A stretch of DNA of 64,000 bases, taken from contig CAJNOP010000014.1 of assembly GCA_905250075.1 (NCBI GenBank), forward strand, positions 1,338,991 through 1,402,990, given 5' to 3'. Position numbers and translations under genes: made by a program. Source of the stretch: Rotaria sp. Silwood1 (lineage: Eukaryota; Rotifera; Eurotatoria; Philodinida; Philodinidae). Under the pieces are notes generated by a model, which was not told where the DNA came from, ran no database searches, and saw only the letters and a program-made list of their open reading frames with translations. Shown in pieces: positions 1-14,241 of the stretch (positions within the stretch are counted from its first letter, which is position 1; every line of letters starts with the position of its first letter).

Positions 1-3000
1 TGAAGATCACGAATAAATTGTTCATCATCAATATGATCACGTAATTTTGCTAATTTTGATAAATCTGTAATCCAATCATCACCAATTTTACTTGTAATAA
101 GTTCAGACAAATTTGGATTACATGAAAGTAACCAACGGCGTGGCGTTATACCATTTGTTTTATTTTGAAATTTTTCTGGATTAAGTTCATAAAAATCCTT
201 GAATCTAATTATAAAAAAATATTCGAAGACAAAATGACTTGATATCAAATAAAGGAAAATATATTTACATTGTAGATTTAAGTAAATTACTATGTAATTG
301 AGCTACACCATTAACTACATGTGAGCCGACTACAGATAAATAACCCATGTTGACTACCTGGAATGAATAAAATAAGGAAATAGAGATTAGGTGTTTCTTT
401 CAGGATGAGTGTGGTCGAGTTTTGTCGTGCAATATCTTCTTTGCTGACATCTCATTGAGTTTTTAGGAATATCCATAGGAGACTGCCTATGGATATAGAG
501 ACTGATAAAAAAAACTCGACCTCTGTCAATATGAGTTAGTTCACGATTCATATCTAAATCTTTTGAAAATCAAATGAAAACGTACGAGAATTCATAGTGT
601 CTGTAAAACTTGTATCAAGTATTAACTTACAATTCTTGCAAGATCTTGTATGGTCTTTCAAAAAGACCTTGTAGGATCGTATAGATAATATGATGTTGCA
701 AAAATCGTATGCCAAACCTTGATGAAAGAGATCATGATTTCGTTTAATATTCAAGATCTTACTTTTAATCTTTTTTTCAATCTAGGAATAACTCTAGTCT
801 ATTTCGAATTAGTTGTAGATAATACCATGAAGATCGACAACCTTTATTAGATTTTGACCGAGATTAATGTAGCTTGACTATAAAATAATCTATTCCTCCA
901 GTATATCTAACAAGAAGTTCTTGAATAAAAACAGAAAGATAATTAGAAAAAATTCTACGAATAGATCAGTTATTTGGAAGCTCTCTTCTACAATTTCTTA
1001 ACCAGCTCTGAGTTCTTCATCATATAACTTGTAATCTTTAGTAAAAGTAATTTCGAGTTCTGTTCTCGAATATGTCACTAAAACAGAAATATACTTCTTT
1101 ACCGTATATGATAGCATAAGTACCGAATATTTTTCGAGAGAAAAGGTTTGATTGTGACTACAAAATTTTCGCTCTTCTCTTAATAGTTCCTAGTTGAAAT
1201 ATCGAATCATTATGATTTTTAATAGAGAAAAAGAAAGGAGAATTTGACATTTGTTTTTTCCTGTATACATTACAATTAACATTTTCGTTTCATCACAAAA
1301 CTGTAGTAACTGATAGATCTCAAGAAATATTATTAAAGTCTATTTATTTACAAGAAAAATATCTATATCATGTTTTACATAACAATCAGTCATTGACTCT
1401 GATAATACTTTTTACCTCAAAATATTGAAGGGTGTGAATGTGGATCTTCTGTTTTAATCGACACCCACATTCATTATTTATAAATGTGCATAGTGAATAT
1501 GTTCATTTTGATCGGTTGAAATTATTATTTTTATTTAACTTTATCTAATCGATCAATTAGTATTTGAGATATTAAGTGTATTATCGATGAAAATACAGTT
1601 TTCTTTTATTTTTATAATTTCAACTTTTTGAAAGATTTATTCATTCTATATTTGGTATTTCATATTCTTACTTGTTGTTCATTATCAATGATTGACATAC
1701 GTTTAACACGTTCTTCATCATTCGGCCATTTTTTTCTCACAAGCTAAAATATAAAAAAATCAGATATACCATTGCATTTATATATATTTTGTTTCGTATC
1801 ATTTTAATGTTTTCTTACATTCAAATGATGTGAATTAATATCTGTAATAATGTCAAAATGTCGTGGTAAAAGATTTTCAAACATTTCAATTGGCCATCGT
1901 TCAAGTGCTTCAGGTAGTAGAGTATGATTAGTATAAGCAACAGTTTTTGTTGTTATATCAAATGCTTGATTCCATTCAAGATTTTCTTCATCAATTAATA
2001 AACGCATTAATTCAACAATAGTTAAAGTTGGATGTGTATCATTCAATTGAATAGCTATTTTTTCAGGAAAATATGTAAAATCAATTTTTTTATTTCTATT
2101 CGAAAATAATTTTGAATTTTTAAAACGTCGAATAATATCTTGTAATGATGCTGATACTAAAAAGTATTCTTGTTTTAAACGAAGAATTTTCCCTTTATCA
2201 AACTAAGATGAAAAATAAATAGATTAAATAAAGATTCAAAAAATAAATCTATTTACATTATCGTTTGGATATAATACTCGTGTAATATTTTCTGCTAAAC
2301 TCTATAAGACAAAAAAAAACACGAATGAAAGAATTTTCAAATCAATCTTTTTCCTTTTCTTTACTTCTTCGGCAACAGCACGAATGTAATCACCGGCATT
2401 AAATAATTGAAAATTGAATTCTCCTCGAGCTTTTGCTGACCATAAACGTAAGGTATTAACTATATTATTATTATAACCAGGTATCTAAAAATCGAAGTGT
2501 ATTATAATAACATGTCTAGGATACCAACTCTTGCGTGTTTCACTTGAATGCTTCGGAAATTTTTTTTCATAGATTCTATAATCATGATATAAATATCGTA
2601 CTACTAAATTTTGTTTTAGTTCAATTTATTTTACACGGGGATATGTAAAATTTTTTCAATATGATTTTCGATGCTATGACCGAATTCAATTGTAGAAGAG
2701 AAAATATATTATAAATAGTGGAAAATTTGATATTTTAAAATTTATTCGAATGAATATTTAAACATAGCAATCAAAATTTACTAAGCATTATTTGTAGGCT
2801 CAATTAAAATTAATAGTATTGGAAATCACAAATGTCTCATTTTGTATATAATTTCGCGTACTTCATAGCATGATCTCATTATAATAACGAGGGTATCGGT
2901 AATCCTGAATTAGGTCGAAATTTAAAATGTCGACAGTTAGAAATGTCGAAAGTACAAAATGTGTGTGGGTATGGTTATAGTTGTTCCCTTTACATACCCA

Positions 3001-5961
3001 CAATAAAAACATTATTGAAGATCGATAAACTATTATTTCAAAGAATACTTTACTTATCTTTTATTATTCTTTTTTCGATAATCGACATTTGATTTAAATG
3101 AAGCTCTTTGGTATCTTAATTTTCAGAACAAGAAAATGTGCAGCAGCTTCTATCTCAGTTTTCGACATTTTTACTTTCGACCAAAGTCAAGATAATCGAG
3201 GGTACCATCTGAGATAATATCTCTTGCTTGAGATGACATCTCTCTTGTTTGGCTAAAATTTTTCGGAAACTCTAGTGAATTCAAGAACTATCTATGAACA
3301 ATGTTTTACGCCCAGATCCTTCTCTCTTTTTTTTTGTTATAAATACAATGCCACAAATAAAAAACAGTGTATCGGCCATAACTTGAAAAGGATAGTGTAA
3401 GGCCCAACGTAATGACTGGAATCTGATCTCAAACGCGAGATATCACCTTAGGCAGTTCACTCGTAAACAGTAATTAGCGATTCAATCAAGGAATTTCTCT
3501 TTGAAAAGAACCTCTGTCAAATGATCATTTATCGATAAGTATTGGTAATAGATTATATCTAACATGCTTTTAGTATAGTTTCATTCTTACTGGTGAATCA
3601 TATGGCATAGCATAAATGATTTCTGTATCAATCCATTTCTTTTTTCCATTTTCATCATTAACAATTTTACCATAGAATTGAATTGGCACATGATGTTCTG
3701 GTCGACCTATTTCCCATGGATTTGGAAATCTATAAAACTTATAATGCATTGAAAAGAACTAAACTTGTTGTTTGGTACTTTAACCAATTCTCTGGATATT
3801 CATCTTGATAACCATTTTTAATTCTTTGTGCAAATATACCTTAAAAAAAGACCATATTTTGGCAGAAAATCTTCTATTAATCTTTACCATAATCATATCG
3901 CAGACCATAACCATATCCAGCAAGTCCTAATGTAGCCATGCTATCAAGAAAACAAGCAGCCAATCGTCCTAAAAATAGATCATCACTCTATTGTTCCATT
4001 AAAATCATTGATCGACAAAGAGAGTTCCTATGCTTGATTTTCTAGACAGTTTAATATATAAGACTTTTCACTATAAATTCAATAACACATCAGAAAATAC
4101 GAGGTTTGACAACGTGGTACACTTAAAGGGTAGTTAATATAAACAAACAGGATTGAGTAGGAACATCCACAAGGTTTTCTAATAAATACTTGAGTATCAT
4201 CCTCAACTTTCTATGTGTTCTATAAAATACGAAATATTTTTTCGGTGTTTTTTCTATGACATCTTTTTAATTTTGGTATGTGAAATCAATAAAAAAATTC
4301 AATACAAAAGATTCTTTCAGCAACGGACAGCAATCTGATCGGTGGAAAATATAATCATTCTACGCGGAAAAAAGCATTCAAATCAAAAATGCTATTTTGT
4401 GCATCATAAAAAATATCACAGTATTACGGGGTCAAGATAGCTATGCATCCTAAATAAATAAATAAATAAATATATATATATATATACATAAATCAGCAGA
4501 AAAATGATCTCAACTAATAACAATAATGATCAAATAGAAGGAACGAATAAACCTCATTACAACGGGTTTTTACAGGCTATTTTAAAAGTGTTAGTGGAAT
4601 AATCAGCGGGGGAGCAGATTGTCTTTTCGTCACAGAAGGTACTTTGACTTTTCTCGTTTAATATTCTTCTTTTCTTTTATTACACGAACAACGAAAAATG
4701 GAGTGAATGTTGAGTAATGAACTAAAACTGTCTTGTTTTTCTTCATAGTCGATAATAATCATTTTCTCATTATTCAGAATCATTTTTCTATGAAGATTAT
4801 CATTATTCTCATGAATTGTGATATTTTCGCTGATTAAACATATATAAAAAAAAGTTGTAAGCATTCTTGTATCCTTCAGAGTCATTATTTCATTATGGAA
4901 AATCATGTTTCATCGAACAAGTATCATTTGTCAGTATGACTATCAGCTTTTCTGGAATGAAAATGGTCTTCCGTAGAGTCATGTATTGTACATGTGCGGA
5001 AGACATTCATCTTTGATCAGAGTGTCTTTTTTTCGCTTTAAATGCTAATTTTTGTCATTAGTACAAAATACTGTTGGTATAGCAACCATTATATCGAACG
5101 ATCTACCAACAATTATTGCCCGGTTTGAATTAGATGGATTATTATAAACTCTAACTCACCAAGACCGCCGTTTCCGAGTGCTCCATCTGGTTCGAGCTCT
5201 TCTAATTCTTCAATATTCAAACCCATTTGATAAAGAGCTTCATCAACAGTATTTTCAATCCCTAGATTAATCAAACAATTTGATAATGCCCGTCCCATAT
5301 GAAATTCAAGAGATAAATAATAGACACGCTAAAAAAGAACAAATAAAGACTTAATTTCAAGCTTAGTTAAAATGAAAACCTTTTCATCATTCTCAAAATG
5401 ATATTGATTTGTACGAATCCATCTACCAACAAGATGATCGCGAACTAAAATAAGAAATAAGTAAAGAAAATGAATAATAATTTATTTTGAACTAACCTGT
5501 ATAAGCTATGGATGTATAATAGTCACGATCACCAGCTATATCCCGATCTTTAACAATAGTAAAATGTAAATGACGATTAAATATCTTTTTGACTTCTTGA
5601 ACATTTTCTAACTATAATAATAGATTGGTTAAGATCAACTAGAATTTTCAAATTTACCATTGGAATATCACGAATACTAATTAGTTTAGGACCTGAACCT
5701 CTCGGTTTTGATGCCTTGCTAGTTACATTGCTTTCAGATGATGTCAATTTATCTGTTATTACAGATGAATTTTGTTCATTACTTTTGTCTTCCTTATCAC
5801 CTCCAATAAGGTCTTTAATACTTTCAGTAACAGTTGTTTGAATTGTTTTCAATGCTGATTTCTATCAGAAAATAAATTTATATAAATAATTTCAATAGAT
5901 CCTTTAATGAGTTATTATCAATATAATATTTCATCAATAAAAAACTCACTGCTTGTTCCAT
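1..5961 (-). CDS. PYG: Glycogen phosphorylase (3' end beyond left edge)
   Basis: Glycogen phosphorylase is the cytosolic PLP enzyme that releases glucose-1-phosphate from glycogen. Fourteen exons are visible (5961-5950, 5861-5658, 5611-5497, 5444-5380, 5328-5160, 3968-3888, 3839-3779, 3729-3591, 2484-2365, 2301-2257, 2202-1819, 1743-1672, 357-269, 204-1), about 586 residues; the family is usually about 840. Hallmarks: [76 protein letters not shown] and NGITPRRWL. The PLP-lysine part lies outside the window. The start is a short exon encoding MEQA followed by a GTGAGT donor. The animal regulatory serine (Ser14, context QISVRG) corresponds to Ser66 in KLISIRD, so there is an extension of about 52 residues rich in Ser, Lys and Thr. 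Three introns exceed 1 kb; the rest are about 46-87 nt. Confidence 0.95.
1435..1473. repeat. GT-rich/CA-rich hairpin
   Basis: TGAATGTGG at 1435-1443 pairs perfectly with CCACATTCA at 1465-1473, in a 1.3 kb glycogen phosphorylase intron. Confidence 0.55.
2964..3002. repeat. GT-rich/CA-rich hairpin
   Basis: TGTGGGTATG at 2964-2973 pairs perfectly with CATACCCACA at 2993-3002 across a 19 nt loop, in the glycogen phosphorylase intron at 3590-2485. Confidence 0.65.
4450..4488. repeat. (AAAT)n/(TA)n microsatellite
   Basis: Four AAAT-type units run into about ten TA units within a glycogen phosphorylase intron. Confidence 0.8.
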
Positions 5962-8900
5962 GTTGAGTTATTTTATTATTGAAGAGCGTATTAGCAAATA
6001 AGTCACAGGGTTTATTTACGCGTATTACAGTGAGTACGAAAAAAGATGAAAAAAGAACGCGATTGTGCTCTCCCTCTCTTCTCTTGTTATTAACAGTAGT
6101 AACACTCTGTATAGCCAAGAACGAACAGATAAAATAAACCAGGCAAGTAACGCAAAGAACGTTAAAGAGAAGGATTGAAAGAACAATACCATAAAAACAG
6201 TCTCATGTGAACATGTTAAATATAGAACGAAACAAAAAATCACGTGTCGTTCTTTTTTAATCGATAGTTATGATAAAATCATGATAATATGTCCTTATAG
6301 TTTGTTCTGTTGCTGTAGGGATATTATAATCTCTTTCAATACAGATTAGATGATCAGTTGAATAAGAAAAATTATTGAAAAGGGAAGGTTATTGCGTGCA
6401 TTTTTGTCATTTCTCTTGTAGAACAAGCCTTCTAGTAAAAATATTCTCCCTCATGAATATCGTTTTTATGTGTCTTCTGATTTTTTCATGGGCTTGCACA
6501 GTACAGTGATACAGTTTTTTATGGTAATATTTATTTTAAGGTAATGAAAGATGATGAAAAAATTGATATAACATAGCTTAAATATCACTTCAGTAAGCAA
6601 CAAGAGAGAGGGAAAAGAAAATATGAACAAAATGTACTCGAACATATGAATGTAGAAGTATGTCTAACTTCTAAGCGAGAATATATATATATATATATAT
6701 AGAAACAAAGGGAAAAGGAAAACTAAAAAAAGACTAGAAAAGAATTCCTGTTAGCATAAACAAAGATAAATAGATTAATGCTTGAGGTCAGAGATGTGGT
6801 ACAGTGATTATGCATCCCCACTTTAGGAAAATTTTAATTTTATTCAGTAAAATTTGTATTGTATCGACTGTTTTCTTCTCCACGTCCTTCTTGGAACTAA
6901 GAACCTAAGTACACCAGATCGAATATTGATATGTATTAAAACTAACTATGTTGAATTTTCAGTCCAGTTGTGGATCTTGTATTTACTATTCTATTGTTGA
7001 TGGCAGCTAAATTTTGGAATATGTTATGGAATTCTGATTGTTCAATTATCTAGTGACATATATACATATATTTTATTTCTTCAAAAAATAAATAAAACCT
7101 AGAAATTTTAGTTGAATGAATTTTCGAGTTATATAAGAATTCTTACTAAACTTCGCAGATAGTTGTCATTCATCAATGAGCACGATCATCACCGAAAAAA
7201 ACGATGTCCAAATGCTTTTCTATCATCTATGTTCGTGAGTTTCATTTCGGCGATCATTGCTAAGGTTCACTCTTTCTGAACATTTATCATATGTATTCGT
7301 ATACACGTAGCATCTATTTAACTATGATACACGTATCATGAATTACGATCTAGTCTTTTCTTAGTTATCAACTTAGGAAGTTATTTAGTTATTTACTCAA
7401 GATTAGTAATTCTTTCGACACATCGCTATAATAACTAATTACAATTAGAATCACTTTACATGATATTAGAATGTTTCGAATACTGCAGGTGTCATCTCAG
7501 AACATCGCAAAAAAACTTTGTTCATCGACAGCAAGTATTGCCGATATAGTTATTTTGCCGAAATACAAAATTATCGAGTTTCGGCAATGTGAATTTCGAC
7601 GGAGAACATACTAACCAATACCATCACCCATCAGGTCTTAATAACAATAATTCAATTTTTTATTATCTATCAATATTACAGCTCTCACAATGTACACTAC
7701 AGTAAATATATTGATTATCCTATTGAGACTTTAGTGTTGAGCAAATTTTAGATTTCTGGTCAACTTTTAGCTTTTGAAAAGAAGTAACATTATAGCATCA
7801 GTGCAAGAATGTAATGACTATTTTATTACGAAACATAAAACCCAAACTCTCGAAATTTAGATTTTTCTCGATATTGGTACATGTCCATACCATTTTTTTT
7901 ATAAATCTTTTCTTTTGTTTAAAATGTATACTTTAGCAGGACACTTATTTTAAGTAGAATAACTGTCTGTATTCAAGTCTAATGAAATACCACATATCTG
8001 TTTTTTTTCGCTTATTTAAAATAGCTGACACTACTGTCGTGAAATAAAGTAATGAATACCTTACGAAACTCTAATAGTAGAACTTAACAAAAAAAATTGA
8101 GAATACTAGAAATCCATATTGTCTTTTATTATAATACATATCGAAGGTTCTATTCAATACTTTATTACCATCGAAAAAATAAATAATAATTTATAACTAA
8201 AAGAAAATTTGTTAAAACGGATATATTTCGAGTTATGTAGGTAAAGTTCCACAAGGATCTCATATTTCTATAGTTTTCAAAAAATATTTTTGAGAAGTTT
8301 TGCTACTGCACATTTACATATGTGTTCTCCCGTTTTAATCCACATACTCCAAGATTGGTTTTACTACTATCGCCTCGCAATCATTTGTATAGATTTAATA
8401 TACATGGTAGCTCAAAAGTCACTTGGCTATTTTTGATTGCGAACAACTTTGAATAGAAATAAGCACGAGAGATGTAATTTTCACTGTTGAAACGAGTAGA
8501 CTTGAAAGCATTGAACCATATAAGAAACATGTTATTTAACAACATTTTAGGAGGGTTTTGAAAAACCGAGGTTTTCGAAGTTCTTATATCATTTTGAATT
8601 CTGAGTACATCAGTTTGTTTAATGTTGGTTTTTCAAAAACCTTCCAAAAACTTATGAATATGATGTTTCTTATATGGCTCGATGCTTCTTCCAAGTCTTT
8701 TCTTTTCAACGATGAAAACGGCAGCTGTCTTTTGTTGTTTCTATTAAAAGTTATTTGCAATGAAAAACTGCTTTGTGGCTTTTGAATCACATTGTAGAAA
8801 AGAAACATTGCTTTTTAGATTTCTTTTTAATACCATACTTTCTATAATTAGTTATCAAAACGATAGTGAAATCTTTGTTAAATACTTATCACTTCATAAA

Positions 8901-11900
8901 TCATTGACATATTAGTGACAATGATCTTCATATAAACAGCACACAATCAAATACACAAAAAATAGAGTGATTTTAATTTAAAACTATTCTTTAGTTTAGA
9001 TTCTCTTTTTATCAAACAAGATTTGTAAAAAAAAAAAAAGACTATACACTGGAATCGTATAAATAGTATAATTAAATGTCGACAATCTAAAGAGATCATT
9101 CAAAAATTAATTAAGCATCATATGTACATATAATTAATATTCCAGAGAGTCGAATTTTGATATTCATGAAAATTTAAATTATTGCCAGATCTGAACGTAG
9201 ATTGCCATTAAAGATTTAATTTTTTTCATTGGCATACTAATGATGAAAACTTACCGAAATACTTATTTGAATTTAAAGACCCGATATTTTTCATCACGTA
9301 TATATCTATACTTCAAATATCTTTCCCCCGTTCAGTATGTCAAAGATCTAATAATAGGATCGAAGCTTATGAAACATTTCGTATATTTGCATTTTACAAA
9401 CAAATCAATAAAAGTATTACATGAAGATCAACGAAGGAGTTTTGTGATATGACTGTGTTTTTGATTAATTATCAAGCTAAATAAAAGAATAATAATTTAA
9501 AATGATACATTGTTATAATTCTACTGACAGCTCGGTTTTATAAAATTAACTTCAAAAACATCAAGCATAAAAAATGAGTTAATACTTAAATGGCCAAATT
9601 TTCATGATAAGCTTGAATGATAGTCAAAAAAGTTGCATAAGCAGGAAATTAGTGTTTGAATGTAAAATTCGAAATATACGCGTAGAGCGTAAAATGTTCT
9701 ATCCATTGATGCCTAATATTTTATAGTTAACATTGAACTTGATGAGCACAAACTTGCATGAGTCATGAGGATGTCACCAGATAATAGCGGTAGATCTCGG
9801 TTAAGCAGTAAGGTACTCGTCAATCTTTCCGATATTCGTCAACAAGAAAAAGCTTTTTTAAAAAAGAAGTTCACATTTTTGAAGAATGAAAAATTTTCTT
9901 CGAAATGAGCTTTGAATAGTGTTTTTGAGCAATATTCCCTTCTTAAAAAATAGAAAAACAAAATTTTACATTATTCATGGGCTACTTGTTGTAACTCATC
10001 AAGGCAACTTGATTGAAAATTTTGAATAATATAACCTGGAGAAGAAAGAATTCAGCACATTTTTATTGTTTAGCCAATATTTTCACTATTCAAAGATAAT
10101 TAACAGCTGTTTTAACAACTATTTAGTGCAGAACTTAACGGTGTAAATTTTGGTATAAATGTCCAATTAATAAAAGTTTGGATCATTTTTGATTGCTAGG
10201 TATCTCATGAGAAGAAGTATAAAAAAAAATGAACTTCATTTCAAAATAGATTATCTTAATGAAGTTTTCAGAAAATTTTCAGTTTTAATCAGTCATAATG
10301 TTTATTACTTATAAAAAAAATTAACTATGAAAGAGAACTTTGGATCTGGAAAAAATTAGCGTGTTTTTAACACCAGAACATGTTCTTTTAAACAATGAGT
10401 AGTCGCTCTTTGAGCATTGTTTTATGTAGATGTCATAACATCCTAAATATTAAGAAATAACTTTGGGTTCTACTTTCCAGTCATTTTTCTGTACTGTTGT
10501 AGTTCATATTTTGAAAGTATTGTAACATTTGAAAGAGCAAATATTGCATTTAAATACAGAATTTAGTAATTAGGAATCACTTATTACTAATTAATAATCA
10601 ATTACTATTTTAATATCAGAATTACTAATTTATACCAAAGTAAAACCTGTAAAATTCTCCATTGAACGTTGCATTAAACTGCTTTTAGTTATATCGTTCG
10701 ATAACGAAAATATGGGTTAGCCACTAATAATGTGTTAAACTTTTTCCACCTTCTTTTGTATTGTTCTGTACCATATTTTCTATATATGATCAATGTTTTA
10801 CTATGTCCAACTAGTAGTACTATTGCTTACGTTTTCTTCATCCTTCTTTTTATAGGACTTCTACTATTGAAATATTTGATGCATGACATATCGAACATCA
10901 AAATCTATTTGATAAAAATCAATATTCAGTCAATTAATATGACTTATGATGAAAACAAAAAAAAACTCGACAGTAATTGAATCGCAAAACTGTATTCATT
11001 CATATAAAAGAAATATTTCATCATTACTAAGATATATACACTCTTGGCTGACGTATGGCGTACTTTCTTTTACTATAAACGCCATTCAATAACATCAAAT
11101 GGAAGAGTGATAGTGACATGCAAGGAGTCACTCATAAAGGACGCTAGGTAAAAATGGCATTTTTTGACCTAACTCTCCTCTCTATCCGTAAATGTCGAGT
11201 TTTGACATGTGCCCTCTTCCAGGACGTTCAATTTCAAAATTTTTGGTGACACACGATCTAAAGGAAGTTTTGAGATGTATGTGGTAGAAATTTTGATTCA
11301 CCTTTCATTCTCTCCACAGTTCATAGCATAGATGCTAGCCTGAGATTGTCACAGGACGTATATCAATAATATCTTGTTCTAATATTTGAACTACTTCCTT
11401 ATGGTATTCATAGAGGATTAAATAAAAGAATCGTGAAGATATGTGTTCAAAAAACAGATAGAAAAATAAACAAACATTTGTACTTAGCTACAACAACTGC
11501 ATCGGATTTCACATTTTAATTCTACAAGGATTACGTTGATAGCTTTTTAAGAAAGAGTCTATTTCTTCTAACATACTACTTTTTTTGTTGTAATAAAAAT
11601 CACTTCCGCAAAAAAAAAAACTTTGATAACGACAAATGAATCTTCACAAATGACTCAATGGCTAGAGACTACTGGCAATCTTCTCTTCTATTTTTCTGGA
11701 CGTTCTTTATCAATGATGTCGCAAATCAGTACGTGAACTTATTCCATTTTCTAAAGCAATCACGCCATAATAAAAGTCATATGTTAGAATTGATCGATTT
11801 ATTTGTAAGAATCTAATATCTATTGCGAATATGGTGAATAATCGTCGTAGTTGCCTTTATTTTCTTTTTAGTGCAGATACACAAAGAAATAGATTTACGA

Positions 11901-12371
11901 CGTTATTTACACGCATACAATAAGTGGATGAAAGGAAGAAAGTACTCATTTTGTCCTCAACGGCATTTTGTAATAGAATAGAGAAAAGAAAAAAAAGTGT
12001 ACTTCGTTCTTTATTTCTATATTATCACTCTCCATATTACAGCAGTATGCAAACAACGGCGAAAAAAAAGGTTATAGCAATAACAGAACTACATATCTCA
12101 GCGAACGAATGGTTTTGAGCAAGGGTACATTTATCATCCGACCAGAGAACAATGCAAACTGGTCACATGAGCACACAATTAAAACGACGAAATTTAATAT
12201 ATAAGGCATGCTTTCAGTGACTTACCCCCGTCGTGCCTCTTTTCCATTTGGACACCGATCTATAAATACCGTCGATGTGCTCACTCCTTCTCAGAAAAAA
12301 AAAATATTTATAATAAATTTATCTCTTCGATCAAAGTTAGTCGTTATTCTTTGAGAATAACAATCTCTACC
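5962..12371. other. Intergenic, no supportable gene
   Basis: This 6.4 kb AT-rich stretch separates the divergently transcribed glycogen phosphorylase (-) and HDHD5 (+) genes and must contain both promoters. Open frames are short (up to about 80 codons), low-complexity or hydrophobic, and carry no recognisable motif or splice-linked partner. A (TA)n run lies near 6679-6702. A TATAAATA sequence at about 12260 lies 110 nt upstream of the HDHD5 start and could be its TATA element. Confidence 0.6.
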
Positions 12372-13826
12372 ATGAAATCGGTAGATAAATATTTGGCATT
12401 TGGTTTTTAATTAATACATATTTCTTTTAACAGTTAAACTTTGCTTGTTGTTTTGACATTGATGGTGTTATTACAAAAGGTCCGAATTTCATCACAGTTG
12501 CTAAACCAGCTATTCAAACATTAATTCAACTCAATGTGCCTGTTGTATTTGTTTCAAACACATGTATGATAGAATCAGATAAAGCTAAACAATTATCAGC
12601 TATACTCGGTGTTACTGTAAGTTAATTTTTCACATGTTTGAACTAGATTTTATATAAGGTTTAATTAAATACAGATTCATCCTGAACAAGTCGTTCTTGC
12701 TCAAACACCGATGCGTACATTAACAGATTATCATAATAAACATGTTCTGGTTTCTGGACAAGGTGCAGCTGAAGAAATCGGTAAAATGTATGTATTCTAA
12801 TTTAATCTATAAATAAAAGAAAAAGTTGTACATTTATTATTTTTATTCAAAATAGGATTGGTTTTAAAAGCATAACAACCATTGAAAAAGTTTGTGAAGC
12901 ATTTCCAGAGTTAGATATGGTTAATCATATGAATCGAGCTAAATTAGTAAGTAAACAAAAGCAAAACAATTTACTTTATTTTATATTTATTATGTATTTT
13001 AGAGTGAAATGATTAGCACTCAAGGTCTTGTTCATGATGAAAATTTTCGTCCCATTGATGGTAAATATTTATTGTTTTCTCTTTTCAACATCTTAATATT
13101 TTTCTTCAGCTATCGTTTTACTTGGCGAGCCAATTCAATGGGAAAGATCGTTACAAGTTATTACAGATCTTCTTTTAACCGATGGTAATCCAGCTGTTGT
13201 ACCAGCTGATTCAAACACTGAACGTGATCATATACCAATCATTGCTTGTAACAAAGATCTTGTATTTAAAGCTGCTGCAGATTTACCACGTTTTGGTCAT
13301 GGTGCTTTCCTGACATGTTTAGAAACACTCTATAAAGTAAATATTTTTTTTTTTCAATTAAAAAAAAAAAGAAAATTTTAATGATTCTTTTTTTTGTGTT
13401 TCTTTGTAGAATATAAGTGGAAACGATCTTAAATATACAGCTTTTGTTGGTAAACCATTTGAAATATCTTATCAATATGCAGAAGCAGTAGCTAATAAAT
13501 TGGCATTAGCTAATGGTTTACCAAAAATTGAAACAATGTATTTTGTTGGTGATAATCCTGATGTTGATATTGTCGGTGCAAATATGTATAATCATTTATT
13601 AAAACAAGGAATGCATTTAAAAACAAGTATTAGTGGTTATAATTTAATGTCGGATTCAAAATATTTAAGTGCAACAGTATGCGAATCAATTTTGGTATGC
13701 ACTGGTGTTTATGATCCAAATAAACATAAACTTGATGGTAAAAATCCATGGAAATTGCCAACAACAGTTCAACTTGATGTTTTGGATGCTATTAAATATG
13801 TTCTTGCAAAAGAAGGTTTCCCATGA
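12372..13826 (+). CDS. HDHD5: HDHD5/CECR5-type HAD-superfamily (class IIA) hydrolase
   Basis: Seven exons (12372-12380, 12434-12616, 12675-12787, 12856-12946, 13003-13060, 13110-13336, 13410-13826) give 365 residues. HAD motif I is CCFDIDGVI (Asp11, Asp13); the motif III lysine is Lys242 in FVGKPF; motif IV is YFVGDNPDVDI (Asp275, Asp280). The C-terminal order, with VGDNPDVDIVGAN followed by a segment ending in WKLPTTVQL, matches the CECR5/HDHD5 family, a class IIA HAD phosphatase-like protein of unsettled substrate reported as mitochondrial in vertebrates. The first exon encodes only MKS before a GTAGAT donor; no clear mitochondrial targeting peptide is visible, so the N-terminus may be incomplete. 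It is shorter than the human protein (about 420 aa). All introns are 49-73 nt. The nearest gene downstream is a tRNA. Confidence 0.93.
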
Positions 13827-14001
13827 TTTGTAAATTGTTAGAAATAGTGTAATATAAAATATTAACCCTATTGTTTTTTTTTTAATGTTTATTATTAGAT
13901 GTCAGATGTTTATTTTTCTTTTTATTGTGTTTCCAATTGAAATTTGTTGATATTTTTTGATGGTTTAAAAAATTATTTGTATATATTTTTATAAATATAT
14001 A

Positions 14002-14007
14002 AATAAA
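14002..14007 (+). terminator. Poly(A) signal AATAAA, HDHD5
   Basis: An AATAAA hexamer lies 176 nt after the HDHD5 stop codon and before the tRNA gene. It is the best-placed canonical signal for this transcript; AT-rich background makes chance matches common. Confidence 0.45.
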
Positions 14008-14156
14008 GATTATGTCAGCTTTGTTGAATTCTAATATTTTTTTTATGGTATTCAATGAAAAATAATCGCTCATAGATTTAAAATACAAGAAAAATTAGGT
14101 GACAATTTATTTCAAACGTTAACATTAACATTTAGTTTGAATATAAAAACAAACGC

Positions 14157-14230
14157 GGTCCCTTAGCTCAGCCGGTTAGAGCGCCGTGCTAATAACGCGG
14201 AGGTCATGAGTTCGATCCTCATAGGGACCA
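14157..14230 (+). tRNA. tRNA-Ile(AAT): tRNA-Ile, anticodon AAT (IAU)
   Basis: A complete 74 nt cloverleaf with no intron. The acceptor stem GGTCCCT pairs with AGGGACC and is followed by discriminator A at 14230. The D arm carries TAGCTCAGCCGG (A box). The anticodon stem CCGTG/CGCGG encloses loop CTAATAA with anticodon AAT. The T arm contains GAGTTCGATCCTC (B box). A run of nine T from 14233 follows. An AT-rich TATAAAA-like sequence lies about 15 nt upstream. All key positions for Pol III transcription look intact. Confidence 0.97.
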
Positions 14231-14232
14231 GA

Positions 14233-14241
14233 TTTTTTTTT
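14233..14241 (+). terminator. Pol III T-run terminator of tRNA-Ile
   Basis: Nine consecutive T residues begin 3 nt after the end of the tRNA, the normal RNA polymerase III termination signal. Confidence 0.9.

Noticed and set aside
8558..8808. Opposed open frames of about 75 codons on both strands
   Set aside because: Mutually overlapping, AT-rich, no domain, no splice partner; expected by chance.
10732..10980. Hydrophobic 82-codon open frame in the first intergenic region
   Set aside because: No clear ATG context, homology or linked exon; hydrophobic frames are common in T-rich DNA.
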